Assembly: GCA_001464545.1 (NCBI GenBank)
Contig: LNFC01000022.1
Location: forward strand, 372,001 to 436,000
Reading direction: 5' to 3'
Length of the DNA: 64,000 nt
Origin: Acidobacteria bacterium Ga0077551
GTDB taxonomy: Bacteria > Pseudomonadota > Alphaproteobacteria > Caulobacterales > Hyphomonadaceae
Shown: one piece after another, positions 34,529 to 46,729 of the stretch
How the letters are laid out: every line of letters begins with the position of its first letter
Position numbering within the stretch: position 1 is the stretch's first letter
Notes under the pieces: model-generated
The model's database searches: none
Seen by the model: only the letters and a program-made list of their open reading frames with translations
Told to the model about the DNA's origin: nothing
Translations under genes and position numbers: made by a program

Positions 34529-36759
34529 AACGTCCGTCCAATGAGCAGATAGGCCGATTGCCGTCCGCCCTCGGAACGTCCGAAGGCTAGGTAGACGGGA
34601 CCGAAAGCCGTGCTGGCGGCGACGAAGGCGCTGCCGCCGAAGCGGACATCCCCGGCGTCCACGCCCGTGCTGCCCGGCCATACATCGCCCAATTCCACCG
34701 ACCCGCCGACGAACAGGGGCACGCCGAAAATCTGCTGCGAGTCGCCCAGCAGCTGGCGCCGGTAGATCAGCTGTGCGGTCAGGAAGTTCTCGTCCGTCAG
34801 CTCCTCCTTGCGGTAGCCGGACAGGCTGAACAGCCCGCCGATGCGGTAGAGCGCATCCAGCGGCGCTGTGCCGTTGAGGCTCTGGCCAGCGGCGAGCGAG
34901 CCGATCAGCGTGTTAGGTCCATGGCTGGTGGCCGAGAGCACGGACCCGCTGACGGTCTGGAAGTCTGCATTGTCGCCGAGGGCCGTCAGGCCCTGCACCC
35001 AGCGCGCCCCGGCGCGCACCCCGTCGCGCGGGAAGAAGGGATCGTCCAGCGTGTCAAACGCCCCGGTCGCCACGAGGCGGCCGATATCGACATCGACTTC
35101 AGCGAAGGGCGCAAAGCCCTCATTCAGCTTGGCCCGACCGGTGCCGAGTTCGACGCCGAGACGGACCTCGCCGACATTGCCGAACTGGTAGCCGCCATCC
35201 AGCGCCGCGAGGCCGTAGGTGAGATCAAAGCCGGCCTCCTTGAAGCCGCGCTGCGAATAAATGTTCACCGGCCGGTTCTGGATTTCGCCGCGCACGGCGG
35301 TAAACCAGTTCTGTCGGGGATCGAGGAAGCGGAAATACTCGCCCGCGATCTCGTTGAAATCGCCGATGGTCGCGCGGGCCTGGATCTCGGAGCCGTAGGA
35401 ATCGAGCACAGCGCTGCGGAAATCCACGGAAACGGCCGCGTCAGATTCGGTGTTGAAGTCATTCTCGACGATCAGGCCGAGGCGGACCCGGCCCGCATCC
35501 GGCACGCGGTCCACCGCGCGCACGACGAGGCCGGTCTGGCCTTCACTCTCCTCATAGACATAGTCGACGCTCTCGAACGGCCCGAGCGCATAGATGCGGT
35601 CCAGCGCGTCATCGATCGCAGCGGCGTCGGCGGGTGTGCCCGCGAGATCGATCACCTTGCCTTCCAGCAGCGACTGGTCGAGACGAGAGGTATTCTCGAT
35701 ACGGACGAAACCGATGACCGGCGCCGTCTCGGTCCCGTTCTCGGCATAGACAACCGGCAGGCGGCCTTCGGCGAGGCCCGCGAGGCGCTCCGTTTCGGTT
35801 GCCATCGCCACGCGGCCGGTCTCGATCAGCTCGTCGCTGCGGGTGAAGGCCGTCGGGCCGATGTCTCCGGTCTCGACGCGGATCAGGAAATCCTTGTCGG
35901 TAAGGCTTGCGATCTCGGCGCGCTCGTTGGTGAGGATCAGCAGGCTGACGGTCTGCGACAGGACATCGACGACCGAACCGATTTTCTCCTCGGGCAGGAG
36001 GTCGTTCGGTGTCCAGACCGCGATGACGATATCGGCGCCCATGTCGCGCGCAACGCTGATCGGGATATTGGCGGCAAGTCCGCCATCGACCAGCAGCTGG
36101 CCATCGAGCTGAACGGCGGGGAACACGCCGGGCAGGGAGATCGAGGCGCGCATCGCCATGGGCAGTTCGCCCGAGCCGAGCACGACCGCTTCGCCGGTGG
36201 CGATGTCGGTGGCAACGGCCCGGAAGGGGATCGAGAGTTCATCAAAGTCATCGACGCGGGTGCGCGCCGGGGTGAAGCGGCGCAGCTCTTTCATCAGCAT
36301 CTGGTCGGAGACGGCGCCAGTCGGCAGCAGGATGCCAGCGGCCGTGACGCCAAGGCTCGCCGTGCCGGGAAAGTCCGCCTGCTGCTGTTTCTGGCGGAAG
36401 GTCAGCTTGTCGCGGTCCGCCTGGGGCGAGAAAATGCCGGCCCAATTGACGCTTTGGACAACCTCTTCGAGTTCCTCGCCGTTGAGGCCTGAGGCGTAGA
36501 GGCCACCGACCACGGCGCCCATCGAGGTGCCGACGACTATGTCCGGCCGGATGCCGAGGCGTTCGAGTTCCTGGATCGCGCCGACATGCGCTAGACCCAG
36601 CGCGCCGCCGCCGGACAGGACGAGGGCAACTTTCGGGCGAGGGGGATCGGAGGGCGCGGTCTCGTCGGCCAGTGCCAGGCCGGGCAGGAGGCCCAGGCTT
36701 CCGGCCGCCAGCAGCGGGCGCCAGATGTTCCGCCAGTTCAACGCAGCCGCTTGCAGCAT
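34525..36759 (-). CDS. Patatin-like phospholipase autotransporter (PlpD-like, type Vd)
   Basis: A 744-residue exported protein. A signal peptide (with LLPGLALADE) precedes a patatin lipase domain with oxyanion loop SGGGALG, nucleophile GTSMG (Ser79) and DGG (Asp225). A POTRA-like segment follows near residues 330-420, then a BamA/Omp85-type barrel ending in the aromatic Phe (GRTF). This is the layout of PlpD of Pseudomonas, whose lipase passes through its own barrel. GAGGAGAAG precedes the ATG. Confidence 0.9.
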   Translation of the reverse strand: MLQAAALNWRNIWRPLLAAGSLGLLPGLALADETAPSDPPRPKVALVLSGGGALGLAHVGAIQELERLGIRPDIVVGTSMGAVVGGLYASGLNGEELEEVVQSVNWAGIFSPQADRDKLTFRQKQQQADFPGTASLGVTAAGILLPTGAVSDQMLMKELRRFTPARTRVDDFDELSIPFRAVATDIATGEAVVLGSGELPMAMRASISLPGVFPAVQLDGQLLVDGGLAANIPISVARDMGADIVIAVWTPNDLLPEEKIGSVVDVLSQTVSLLILTNERAEIASLTDKDFLIRVETGDIGPTAFTRSDELIETGRVAMATETERLAGLAEGRLPVVYAENGTETAPVIGFVRIENTSRLDQSLLEGKVIDLAGTPADAAAIDDALDRIYALGPFESVDYVYEESEGQTGLVVRAVDRVPDAGRVRLGLIVENDFNTESDAAVSVDFRSAVLDSYGSEIQARATIGDFNEIAGEYFRFLDPRQNWFTAVRGEIQNRPVNIYSQRGFKEAGFDLTYGLAALDGGYQFGNVGEVRLGVELGTGRAKLNEGFAPFAEVDVDIGRLVATGAFDTLDDPFFPRDGVRAGARWVQGLTALGDNADFQTVSGSVLSATSHGPNTLIGSLAAGQSLNGTAPLDALYRIGGLFSLSGYRKEELTDENFLTAQLIYRRQLLGDSQQIFGVPLFVGGSVELGDVWPGSTGVDAGDVRFGGSAFVAASTAFGPVYLAFGRSEGGRQSAYLLIGRTF

Positions 36760-36780
36760 GAGGCTTCTCCTCGGTCCAAA

Positions 36781-36788
36781 TTGGTTAA
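36781..36788 (-). promoter_or_regulatory. CtrA half-site-like motif TTAACCAA
   Basis: On the minus strand TTAACCAA (seven of eight to TTAACCAT) lies 21 bp upstream of the patatin autotransporter ATG, and a T precedes it. Function inferred from the word only. Confidence 0.25.
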
Positions 36789-36809
36789 AGGAGAACTGCT
36801 AACAGTTTA

Positions 36810-36886
36810 TGGTGGTTCGGGAGAGACTTGAACTCTCGACCTCGCGATTATGAGTCGCGCGCTCTAACCAGCTGAGCTACCGAACC
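36810..36886 (-). tRNA. tRNA with CAT anticodon, probably elongator tRNA-Met
   Basis: A full 77-base cloverleaf with an encoded CCA end. The acceptor stem pairs GGTTCGG with CCGAACC, and the D arm begins TAGCTCAGCTGGTTAGAGC. The anticodon stem CGCGA/TCGCG encloses loop CTCATAA, giving anticodon CAT. The T arm contains GTTCAAG. It lacks the mismatched 1-72 pair of initiator tRNA. A CAT tRNA can instead be tRNA-Ile2 after lysidine modification; the sequence alone does not exclude that. Confidence 0.92.
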
Positions 36887-36943
36887 GTTCGCCGCGTCAG
36901 CGAAGGCGCCTGATACACATTGGGGCGGGGCCGTGCAAGCGCC

Positions 36944-38086
36944 CTATCCGGCCGCCGGGCCTGCCAGTTCCGCGACATGCCCGGCAATCGACAGGGACGA
37001 GGTCAGCCCCGGGCTTTCGATGCCGAGGAGGTTGATCAGGCCGGCACTGCCATGGGTTTCGGGCCCTTCGATGCGGAAATCACCAGAGGGGGCGCCCTGC
37101 GGCACCAGTTTGGGCCGCACGCCCGCATAATCGGGGCTGAGGCGTTCGATCGTCAGGCCCGGCCAGAAGCGGGTCACTTCGGCATGAAACAGCTTCGCCC
37201 GGGCCGGGTCGACGCGGTAGTCGAAGGGCGGGCGGGCGTCATCGGGGAGCCATTCGGCATCGGGACCCAGCTTGCCGCGCCCGGCCATGTCGATGGTCAG
37301 GTGCAGGCCGAGGCTGGAGCTGGTCGGCATCGGATAGATCAGCCGCGAGAAGGGCGTGTGGCCCTGGATGGAAAAATAGCTTCCCTTCACATAATGCGGC
37401 TGGGGCAGGCCGGCAGTGTGCGGGCCTTCGATGGCGGCCGCAATCTTGATGGCATGGTGGCCGCCCGCATTGACGACCGTTCGGGCGCGGATGGTGGCGG
37501 GCGAGGCGCCGCCGGTCTCGAGGCGGACATGGCCGGTCTCGACGGCGCCGGAGAGCAGCGGCGTGCCGAAAGCGATGGAGCCGCCGGCATCCTCCAGTTC
37601 GCCCTGCAGGGCGAGGAAATAGGCATGGCTGTCAAAGATGCCTGAGACGGGCGAGACGATGGCGCCGGTGACATTCGCGCTGAGGGCGGGCTCGATCTTG
37701 CGCACCGCAGGCCCGTCGATCAGGCTGAGCTCCTCGACACCATTGGCTTCGGCGCGGCCGAGGATGGCCTGCAGCTCGCTGGCTTCGGCGTCGCCCACTG
37801 ACACCACGAACTTGCCGCAGCGTTTCACGGTGACACCGTGCGCATCCAGATAGGCATAGAGCATCCGGCGGCCGTTGACGCAGTGGCGCGCCTTCAGGCT
37901 GCCCTTGGCATAGTAGAGCCCGGCATGGATGACCTCGGAATTGCGCGAGGACGTGTGCATTGCGATCTGGTCCTCGGCCTCCAGCACGATCACCTCGCGG
38001 CCCGCCCGGGCTAGGGCGCGTGCCGCGGCAAGGCCAATCACGCCGGCGCCGATGACGACCACATCTGCCTCGAAACTGTCCGCCAT
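36944..38086 (-). CDS. FAD-dependent oxidoreductase, L-2-hydroxyglutarate oxidase-like
   Basis: A 380-residue protein of the DAO/LhgO family. The N-terminal Rossmann motif is VVVIGAGVIGLAAARALARA. It then has the LhgO-type block TSSRNSEVIHAGLYYAKGS and a near-C-terminal segment SPDYAGVRPKL. These enzymes oxidise L-2-hydroxyglutarate or related 2-hydroxy acids and reduce quinones; the specific substrate is inferred. It is flanked by the tRNA and a divergent TPR gene. Confidence 0.88.
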   Translation of the reverse strand: MADSFEADVVVIGAGVIGLAAARALARAGREVIVLEAEDQIAMHTSSRNSEVIHAGLYYAKGSLKARHCVNGRRMLYAYLDAHGVTVKRCGKFVVSVGDAEASELQAILGRAEANGVEELSLIDGPAVRKIEPALSANVTGAIVSPVSGIFDSHAYFLALQGELEDAGGSIAFGTPLLSGAVETGHVRLETGGASPATIRARTVVNAGGHHAIKIAAAIEGPHTAGLPQPHYVKGSYFSIQGHTPFSRLIYPMPTSSSLGLHLTIDMAGRGKLGPDAEWLPDDARPPFDYRVDPARAKLFHAEVTRFWPGLTIERLSPDYAGVRPKLVPQGAPSGDFRIEGPETHGSAGLINLLGIESPGLTSSLSIAGHVAELAGPAAG

Positions 38087-38157
38087 GAAGTGCCCGCTGC
38101 TTATCCGTTCAACCTCCCGCTCGCCGGGGAGGCGTAAACGGTCTAGTATCAGGGCTC

Positions 38158-38922
38158 ATGATCAGAAGCAGCCTGATTCTCGCGGCGCTTGTTGTCTCAG
38201 GGGCGCTGAGTGCGTTCGCCGATGTTGCGAGCGCGAATGCGGCGTTCCGGGCAGGGGACTATGACCTGGCGCTCAGCGAGGCGGCCGGGGAACGCTCGGC
38301 CGATGCGCATGCCCTGCGGGCGCGGGCGATGCTGGCCAAGGTGATGTGTTCGGGGCGCGAGCCGGAACTCGCCTCGCTCAAGGACGCGCTGGCCGCGGCC
38401 GAAGCGGCGCTGAAGCTGGACGCCGATCACGGGGAAGGGCGGCTGCAGAAGGCGATCACCCTGTCGCTGCTGACCCGGCCGATGAGCCTCGGCGACGCGC
38501 GGGACTCCGGGTACGGACCGAAAGCCCGGGCGCTGGCAGAAGCCGTGCTGGCGGATGATCCGGCGAACCACTATGCGCTGGGCTTCCTCGCCGTCTGGCA
38601 TGTCGAGGTGCACCGGCGCGGCGGATCGCTCGGCGCGGCGGTGATGGGCGCGAGCCTCAAGACGGCGCGCAAGAATTACGCCGAAGCCGTGCGCCTCGCG
38701 CCGGAAGACGCCGGCCTGCGCTGGCAATGGGCGCGCGCGCTGGCCGCCTTCGACGCGGAGAAGTATCATGGCGAAATCGAAGCCGAGCTTGAAGCGGCCC
38801 TCGCGATTGATCCGGCCACGGAGCTTGACCGCGTGATGCAGGTGCGGGCGGTGGCGCTGCTGGAAGTGGTCAAGACGCAGAAGACGCGCGACGTCGAGAA
38901 GACGGCGCAGGGCATGCTCTAG
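38158..38922 (+). CDS. Secreted TPR-like protein
   Basis: A 254-residue protein with a signal peptide (with LILAALVVSGALSAFA). The mature part is all helical with tetratricopeptide-like repeats: NAAFRAGDYDLALSEAAGE, a later stretch AALKLDADHGEGRLQKA, and NYAEAVRLAPEDAGLRWQWA. TPR proteins bind partners rather than catalyse reactions. A TAGTAT lies eight bases upstream of the ATG with no Shine-Dalgarno. It ends two bases before the trxB stop on the opposite strand. Confidence 0.75.
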   Translation: MIRSSLILAALVVSGALSAFADVASANAAFRAGDYDLALSEAAGERSADAHALRARAMLAKVMCSGREPELASLKDALAAAEAALKLDADHGEGRLQKAITLSLLTRPMSLGDARDSGYGPKARALAEAVLADDPANHYALGFLAVWHVEVHRRGGSLGAAVMGASLKTARKNYAEAVRLAPEDAGLRWQWARALAAFDAEKYHGEIEAELEAALAIDPATELDRVMQVRAVALLEVVKTQKTRDVEKTAQGML

Positions 38923-38924
38923 GC

Positions 38925-39893
38925 CTACTCCGCTGCAACCGCCTCGCTATGCGCGGCCTCTTCCGACAGCCAACGCTCTGCTTCCAGGGCGGCCATGCAG
39001 CCCATGCCGGCGGCCGTGACGGCCTGGCGGTAGGTCTCGTCGGTGACGTCGCCGGCCGCGAACACGCCGGGGATACTGGTGCGGGTGGAGCCGGGCTCGG
39101 TGATCAGGTAGCCGTTCGGGCGCATCGGCAGCTTGCCGGTGAAAAGCTCCGTGGACGGCGCATGGCCGATGGCGATGAAGATGCCGTGGACGGGAATGTC
39201 GCGCACCGCGCCGGTCTTGACGTTCCGGATGCGCGCGGCGGTCACGCCCAGCGGTTGCTCGTCGCCCAACACGTCTTCGAGCGCGGTGTCCCAGATAACT
39301 TCGACCTTCGGATTCTTGAACAGGCGGTCCTGCAGGATCTTCTCGGCGCGGAAATGGTCGCGGCGGTGGACGACGGTGACCTTGGAGGCGAAGTTCGTCA
39401 GGAACAGCGCTTCTTCGACGGCGGTGTTGCCGCCGCCGATGACCATGACTTCTCGGCCCCGGTAGAAGAAGCCGTCACAGGTGGCGCAGGCGGAAACGCC
39501 GAAGCCCTTGAACTTCTGCTCGCTCGGCAGGTCCAGCCACTTGGCCTGCGCGCCGGTGGAGATGATCACGGCGTCGGCGGTATAGGTCGTGCCGTTCTCG
39601 CCGACGGCCTTGAACGGGCGGCTTTCGAAATCGACGCTGAGGATGTGGTCGCTGACGACCTTGGCGCCCATTTTCTCGGCATGCTCCTGCATGCGCACCA
39701 TCAGGTCCGGCCCGAGCACATGGGCATCACCCGGCCAGTTCTCGACATCGGTGGTGATGGTCAGCTGGCCGCCCGGCTGCATGCCGGTGACGACGAGCGT
39801 TTCGCGCAAACTGCGCGCGGCATAGACGGCGGCCGTCCAGCCGGCCGGGCCGGAGCCGATGATCAGGATTTCAGCATGTCTCGTTTCGGCCAC
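38925..39893 (-). CDS. trxB: Thioredoxin reductase
   Basis: A 322-residue flavoenzyme that reduces thioredoxin with NADPH. It has the FAD motif IIGSGPAGWTAAVYAA, the redox pair CATC (Cys136 and Cys139) and the NADPH motif VIGGGNTAVEEALFL. The start is a GTG preceded by AGGAG at proper spacing. The length is standard. No thioredoxin gene lies nearby. Confidence 0.96.
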   Translation of the reverse strand: MAETRHAEILIIGSGPAGWTAAVYAARSLRETLVVTGMQPGGQLTITTDVENWPGDAHVLGPDLMVRMQEHAEKMGAKVVSDHILSVDFESRPFKAVGENGTTYTADAVIISTGAQAKWLDLPSEQKFKGFGVSACATCDGFFYRGREVMVIGGGNTAVEEALFLTNFASKVTVVHRRDHFRAEKILQDRLFKNPKVEVIWDTALEDVLGDEQPLGVTAARIRNVKTGAVRDIPVHGIFIAIGHAPSTELFTGKLPMRPNGYLITEPGSTRTSIPGVFAAGDVTDETYRQAVTAAGMGCMAALEAERWLSEEAAHSEAVAAE

Positions 39894-39975
39894 CGCAGGC
39901 TCCTATCGTCTTCGAGGGCCCTATATGGGCGCTGGACGGCAGGGTTAAAGCGCTGCGGGCGGCTTCGCAATGCGG

Positions 39976-40962
39976 CTATGCGGCAGCGGGGCTAACCTCA
40001 CCGATCACTTCCACGGTGGCGTGGCTCGCGCCGAAGGCGTGGGCGAGGCGTTCCTTCACCGCGCGGCGCACCGCTTCGGCGGTGGCCCCGGCCGCTAGGG
40101 TGACTTCCAGCGTCACCAGCGGGCGCGATTCGGTCAGCGCCCAGGCATGGACATGGGTGACATTGGCGACGCCCGGCACGTTGGCTTTCAGGTCATCAAT
40201 GATCTTCGCGGCCTCGAGGCCTTCGGGCGTACCCTCGATCAGGATATGGCCGGACTCGCGCGCGATACGGATGCCGCCGAACAGCGCAAGGCCCGCGACT
40301 AGGATCGAGAGAAGCGGGTCGGCAACGTACCAGCCCTGCCAGAGGATCAGCACCGCGGCGAGGATGGCGGCGACCGAGCCGAGCATGTCGCCCGCCACGT
40401 GCCAGAGGGCGCCGCGCAGGTTGAGGTCGTCCTTGTGGCCGCCGCCATGCAGGATGGCGAAGGCGATCACGTTGACGACAAGGCCGAGCATAGCGACGCC
40501 CAGCATCAACTCTCCCAGCACCGGCGAGGGCAGCAGCAGGCGGTTGACCGCTTCCCAGACGATCCACAGCGCCAGCAGGATCAGCAGCACGCCATTGGTG
40601 AAAGCCGCGAGCACCTTCATCCGGCCAAAGCCGAAACTGCGGCCCGGATCGGCGGGGCGGGCGGCCAGCTTGTAGCCGAGCCAGGCGAGCATCAGCGAGC
40701 CGGTATCGGTCAGCATGTGGGCGGCGTCCGCCATCAGTGCCAGCGAGCCGGACAGGATGCCGCCGATCACTTCGGCAAACATGAAGCCGCCGGTCAACAG
40801 CGCCGCCAGCACGACGCGGCGCCGGGAATCGGCGCTGCCCATGTCGGCATGGTGCTGGTGGTGGGCGTGGCCCTCATGGTCATGCGTATGGGAAAGCCCA
40901 TGCGCATTCGCATGCGCGTGGGCGCTCTCTTCGGGGCAGCAGGGGTCGGTATGATCGTGCAT
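39976..40962 (-). CDS. Cation diffusion facilitator (CzcD/ZitB-like metal exporter)
   Basis: A 328-residue CDF transporter that exports zinc, cobalt or cadmium from the cytoplasm using the proton gradient. The N terminus is a His-rich metal-binding tail (HDHEGHAHHQHH). Six helices follow, with the transport site in ALMADAAHMLTDTGSLMLA, and a C-terminal cytoplasmic domain ends the protein. I chose the ATG at 40962; a TTG at 40998 is the other option and neither has a good ribosome-binding site. Confidence 0.92.
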   Translation of the reverse strand: MHDHTDPCCPEESAHAHANAHGLSHTHDHEGHAHHQHHADMGSADSRRRVVLAALLTGGFMFAEVIGGILSGSLALMADAAHMLTDTGSLMLAWLGYKLAARPADPGRSFGFGRMKVLAAFTNGVLLILLALWIVWEAVNRLLLPSPVLGELMLGVAMLGLVVNVIAFAILHGGGHKDDLNLRGALWHVAGDMLGSVAAILAAVLILWQGWYVADPLLSILVAGLALFGGIRIARESGHILIEGTPEGLEAAKIIDDLKANVPGVANVTHVHAWALTESRPLVTLEVTLAAGATAEAVRRAVKERLAHAFGASHATVEVIGEVSPAAA

Positions 40963-41088
40963 GCGGGAGGGGGTGGCGTGTGCAGGCGGATACGTCAACC
41001 GGCGCGTGATAGCATTACGCGGCCGTTATGGGGTATGGTCAGCAAACACGCATGGCCACGCAAGAAGGCCAGCAGTGAGGAGGAAAAC

Positions 41089-41808
41089 ATGGGGTATGTG
41101 CGCCTACGGCAGCTGGTGATTGCCGCTGCATCACTGGAAGTTGCCGAAACGCTGGCGAATGTTCTGGGCCTCGGGGAGGCGTTTCTCGATCCGGGCGTTG
41201 CCGAATTCGGCCTCGTCAACCGCGTCTACGCCATCGGGGACCAGTTCCTGGAAGTGGTCGTGCCGACCGCGCTGACCGCGCCGGCGGGCCGTTTCCTCGC
41301 GCGGGGCGGGGACGGCGGCTACATGGCGATCTTCCAGACGGACGATCTCGCCGCCGCCCGGGCCCGCGCCGACGCGCTGAAAATCCGCCGCGTCTGGAAC
41401 ATCGACCTGCCCGACATTTCCGCCAGCCACCTGCACCCCGCCGATGTCGGCGCGGCGATCGTCTCCATCGACGAGGCACGCCCCGCCGCAAGCTGGCGCT
41501 GGGGCGGACCGGACTGGGAGAAACACGCGGCTCGCGGCAAGCTGACCGGCGCGGTGATCCACACCGCTGATCCGGAAGGCATGGCTGCGCGCTGGGGCGA
41601 AGCGCTGGGCATTACGCCGAAGGGCGGTGTGATCCAGCTCGCCGATGCCACACTCGAATTCCGTCCGGGTACGGAGGAGCGGCTGGTGAAATTCAAGGTC
41701 AGCGTTCCGGACGTGGGTGCCGCCGCAGTGCGCGCCGCGCGGCGCGGACTGGATGTGGTGAACGACGAAGTGCAGATCGGCGGCGTTGGGATCGTGCTGG
41801 TCGGATGA
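41089..41808 (+). CDS. VOC-family (glyoxalase-like) protein
   Basis: A 239-residue protein of the vicinal oxygen chelate fold. It contains two related beta-alpha-beta-beta-beta halves: one around LRQLVIAAASLEVAETLANV and one around KLTGAVIHTADPEGMAARW. Such proteins bind a metal and act on small electrophiles, but this one cannot be assigned a substrate. A strong GTGAGGAGGAAAAC precedes the ATG. It lies between the CDF transporter and gyrB and is convergent with gyrB. Confidence 0.8.
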   Translation: MGYVRLRQLVIAAASLEVAETLANVLGLGEAFLDPGVAEFGLVNRVYAIGDQFLEVVVPTALTAPAGRFLARGGDGGYMAIFQTDDLAAARARADALKIRRVWNIDLPDISASHLHPADVGAAIVSIDEARPAASWRWGGPDWEKHAARGKLTGAVIHTADPEGMAARWGEALGITPKGGVIQLADATLEFRPGTEERLVKFKVSVPDVGAAAVRAARRGLDVVNDEVQIGGVGIVLVG

Positions 41809-41826
41809 GGAGCTTCCTGAGCCGGA

Positions 41827-44322
<2,496 letters not shown>

Positions 44323-44323
44323 T

Positions 44324-44354
44324 TACGCCCCCTTGGGAACGTCCCGGGGGCGTA
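44324..44354. repeat. Strong nested inverted repeat between the RNA helicase gene and gyrB
   Basis: TACGCCCCC and GGGGGCGTA form a perfect nine-bp stem; inside, GGGA pairs with TCCC around an ACG loop, leaving a TT bulge. On the minus strand it lies about 80 bp past the helicase stop and about 50 bp before gyrB. TTTT follows only on the plus strand, where no gene ends, so it is not a textbook terminator. Confidence 0.6.
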
Positions 44355-44435
44355 TTTTGCAGTGCCGAAACGAATATAAAAACGCTATTCAGAACAAGGC
44401 GTTCTGGAGCGATTTTCAGCCGTTTTGCAAACCCG

Positions 44436-46580
44436 TCAGTCACGCCCGCCCGAGGGGCCGCGTTTGGCGGGTTTCGGGCCGGATTTGAAGCCGGTTTTGG
44501 GGCCCTTGGAGGTGCTTGGCTTTCCCTTGAAGCCGCCCTTGGCGCGCGCAGCGCCGGGGCCGGTCTTGGCGGCGTACTTGGCGCTCGGTTTGGGGCGGGG
44601 CTTGCCGCCCTTGGTGCGGTCGTCCTGCACGTATTCAGACGGCGCGAAGGCACGCGGCGCCGGGGGCTCGTCGAAACCGCGCTCGCGCGGCGCCCGCTCG
44701 CGGGCAGGGCGTTCTGCGCGCTCTGCAGGCGGGCGATCCTTGCGGTAGGCCGGGCGGGGGGCGTCGTCGCGGCTGCGCTCGCGGCGCGGCGGGCTGCGGT
44801 CTTCGGACGGCGAAAACGGCTCTGGCTCCGGCACGCCGTCCAGCGGGAAAGCCTGCAGGCTGCCTTCAAGGCGGCCGGACTCGCCGACCTTCTCGAACAG
44901 GCGCATTGCTCCTTGCGGCGTCAGCTCGACATGCGTGTTGCCGTTGTTGATTCGGATCTGGCCAATGTCGTCTCGCTCCAGGCCGCCGGCCTTGCACAGC
45001 ATCGGCAGCAGCCATTTCGGATCGGCGTTTTTCTTGCGGCCCACGTTGATCGCAATCCAGATCGCGCCGGGTAGGTCGGCGCGTTCGGTGCGGGCACGCT
45101 TCTCGCGCGGCGGGCGGTCTTCGCGGGTGGGACGATCCTCGCGGGTCGTCCATTCTTCGCGTGGGGCGCGTTCCGGACGATCCGGGCGAATGCGTTCCGG
45201 CCGGTCGCGCAGCGAGCGCTCGGGGCGTTCCCAATCCGGCTTGGCCTTGCGGTCGCTGGCGCGGTCATCGACATCGCGCAGCTCTTCCGGCGCCGAGCGG
45301 CCCTCGCGCTTCGCGCGCACGAACGCGGCGGCAACGGCTTCGGCGCCGTGCTGGGCGAGGAGTTGCTCGACGAGCTTTTTCTCATGCGCGTTGGCCGGTT
45401 CGCTGATCGCAGCGTCGGAGAGAAGTCGGGCATCGTCCTGGCGGGCGATCTCGTCGGCCGAGGGCGGCTTGCCCCAGGTCGCGGAAATCTTGGCATCGCC
45501 CAGCAGGCGCTCGACGCGGCGGCGGGCCTTGGGTGCCACCAGCAGCGCGCTGACGCCCTTGCGGCCCGCGCGGCCCGTGCGGCCGGAGCGGTGGAGCAGG
45601 GTGGCGGGATCGCGCGGCAGGTCCGCATGGATCACGAGGCCGAGATTCTGCAGGTCGAGGCCGCGGGCGGCAACGTCCGTGGCAATGCAGACCCGGGCAC
45701 GTCCATCGCGCAGCGCCTGCAGTGCGTTGGAGCGTTCCTTCTGGCTGAGTTCGCCGGACAGGGCGACGACCGGGAAGCCGCGGTTGCCCATCCGGCTCAT
45801 CAGCTTGTTCACGGCGGCGCGGGTGGAGCAGAACACCAGCGCGCTTTCGGAATCCGAATGGCGCACGATGTTGACGATGGCGTTCTCTTCATCGCCCGGC
45901 GCCACGAGCAGGGCCTTGTATTCGATGTCGACGTGCTGGCTCTTTTCAGCGTCGGTGGTAACGCGCGCGGCGTTCTTTTGATAGCGCGCGGCGAGGGCCG
46001 CGATACCTTTCGGCACAGTGGCCGAGAACATCAGTGTACGGCGCTCTTCGGGTGTGCCCTCGAGGATCAGCTCCAGTTCCTCACGGAAGCCCATGTCGAG
46101 CATCTCGTCGGCCTCGTCCAGCACCACGACGCGGACGCCGCCGGTGACCAGCGAGCCGCGCTTGATGTGGTCGGCCAGGCGGCCGGGTGTACCGATGACG
46201 ATATGGGCGCCGCGTTCGAGGGCGCGGCGCTCGTCGCGCATGTCCATGCCGCCCACGCAGGTGGCGAGGCGGGCGCCGGCAATGCCGTACAGCCAGGCGA
46301 GTTCGCGGGCGACCTGCACCGCGAGTTCGCGCGTCGGCGCCACGATCAGCGCCAGGGGGGCGGATGCAGGTGCGAGCGTGTCTTCGCCGGACAGGAGAGC
46401 GTCCGCCATGGCGAGGCCAAAGGCGACGGTCTTGCCGGAGCCGGTCTGTGCGGAGACGAGCAGGTCCTTGTCGGACAGGTGCGGCACCAGGACGGCAGAC
46501 TGGACCTGTGTGAGATCAGTATATCCGCGTGCGGAAAGTGCGCCGGCGAGTGCGGCGGGGAGCGTGTCAGGGAGATTCAT
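44436..46580 (-). CDS. DEAD-box RNA helicase with DbpA-type RNA-binding domain
   Basis: A 714-residue helicase. It has AQTGSGKT (residues 44-51), the DEAD box in VVVLDEADEMLDMGF, FSATVPKGI and HRSGRTGRAGR. A charged Arg/Asp/Glu linker follows, then a DbpA-type RNA-binding domain (with AIWIAINVGRKKNADPKWLL), then a low-complexity Arg/Lys/Pro tail. This resembles CsdA/DeaD helicases used in cold-shock mRNA unwinding and ribosome assembly. It precedes gyrB on the same strand. Confidence 0.93.
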   Translation of the reverse strand: MNLPDTLPAALAGALSARGYTDLTQVQSAVLVPHLSDKDLLVSAQTGSGKTVAFGLAMADALLSGEDTLAPASAPLALIVAPTRELAVQVARELAWLYGIAGARLATCVGGMDMRDERRALERGAHIVIGTPGRLADHIKRGSLVTGGVRVVVLDEADEMLDMGFREELELILEGTPEERRTLMFSATVPKGIAALAARYQKNAARVTTDAEKSQHVDIEYKALLVAPGDEENAIVNIVRHSDSESALVFCSTRAAVNKLMSRMGNRGFPVVALSGELSQKERSNALQALRDGRARVCIATDVAARGLDLQNLGLVIHADLPRDPATLLHRSGRTGRAGRKGVSALLVAPKARRRVERLLGDAKISATWGKPPSADEIARQDDARLLSDAAISEPANAHEKKLVEQLLAQHGAEAVAAAFVRAKREGRSAPEELRDVDDRASDRKAKPDWERPERSLRDRPERIRPDRPERAPREEWTTREDRPTREDRPPREKRARTERADLPGAIWIAINVGRKKNADPKWLLPMLCKAGGLERDDIGQIRINNGNTHVELTPQGAMRLFEKVGESGRLEGSLQAFPLDGVPEPEPFSPSEDRSPPRRERSRDDAPRPAYRKDRPPAERAERPARERAPRERGFDEPPAPRAFAPSEYVQDDRTKGGKPRPKPSAKYAAKTGPGAARAKGGFKGKPSTSKGPKTGFKSGPKPAKRGPSGGRD

Positions 46581-46729
46581 AAAACGGCTTTCGGGCGATA
46601 AGGGGGCCTATTGGCACGTTTGGAGGCTTGCGGCTATGGCCAACCTGCCGTTGCGGCGGGCCGCGCGGGCCTGGAATTAGGGATTTATCCCTAGATGAGA
46701 CGCTTGCCCGGATGTGTAAACCAAGGCGC

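Noticed and set aside
36810..36886. Initiator tRNA-Met
   Set aside because: The first and last acceptor bases pair normally, so the initiator feature is missing; elongator tRNA-Met (or tRNA-Ile2) is favoured.
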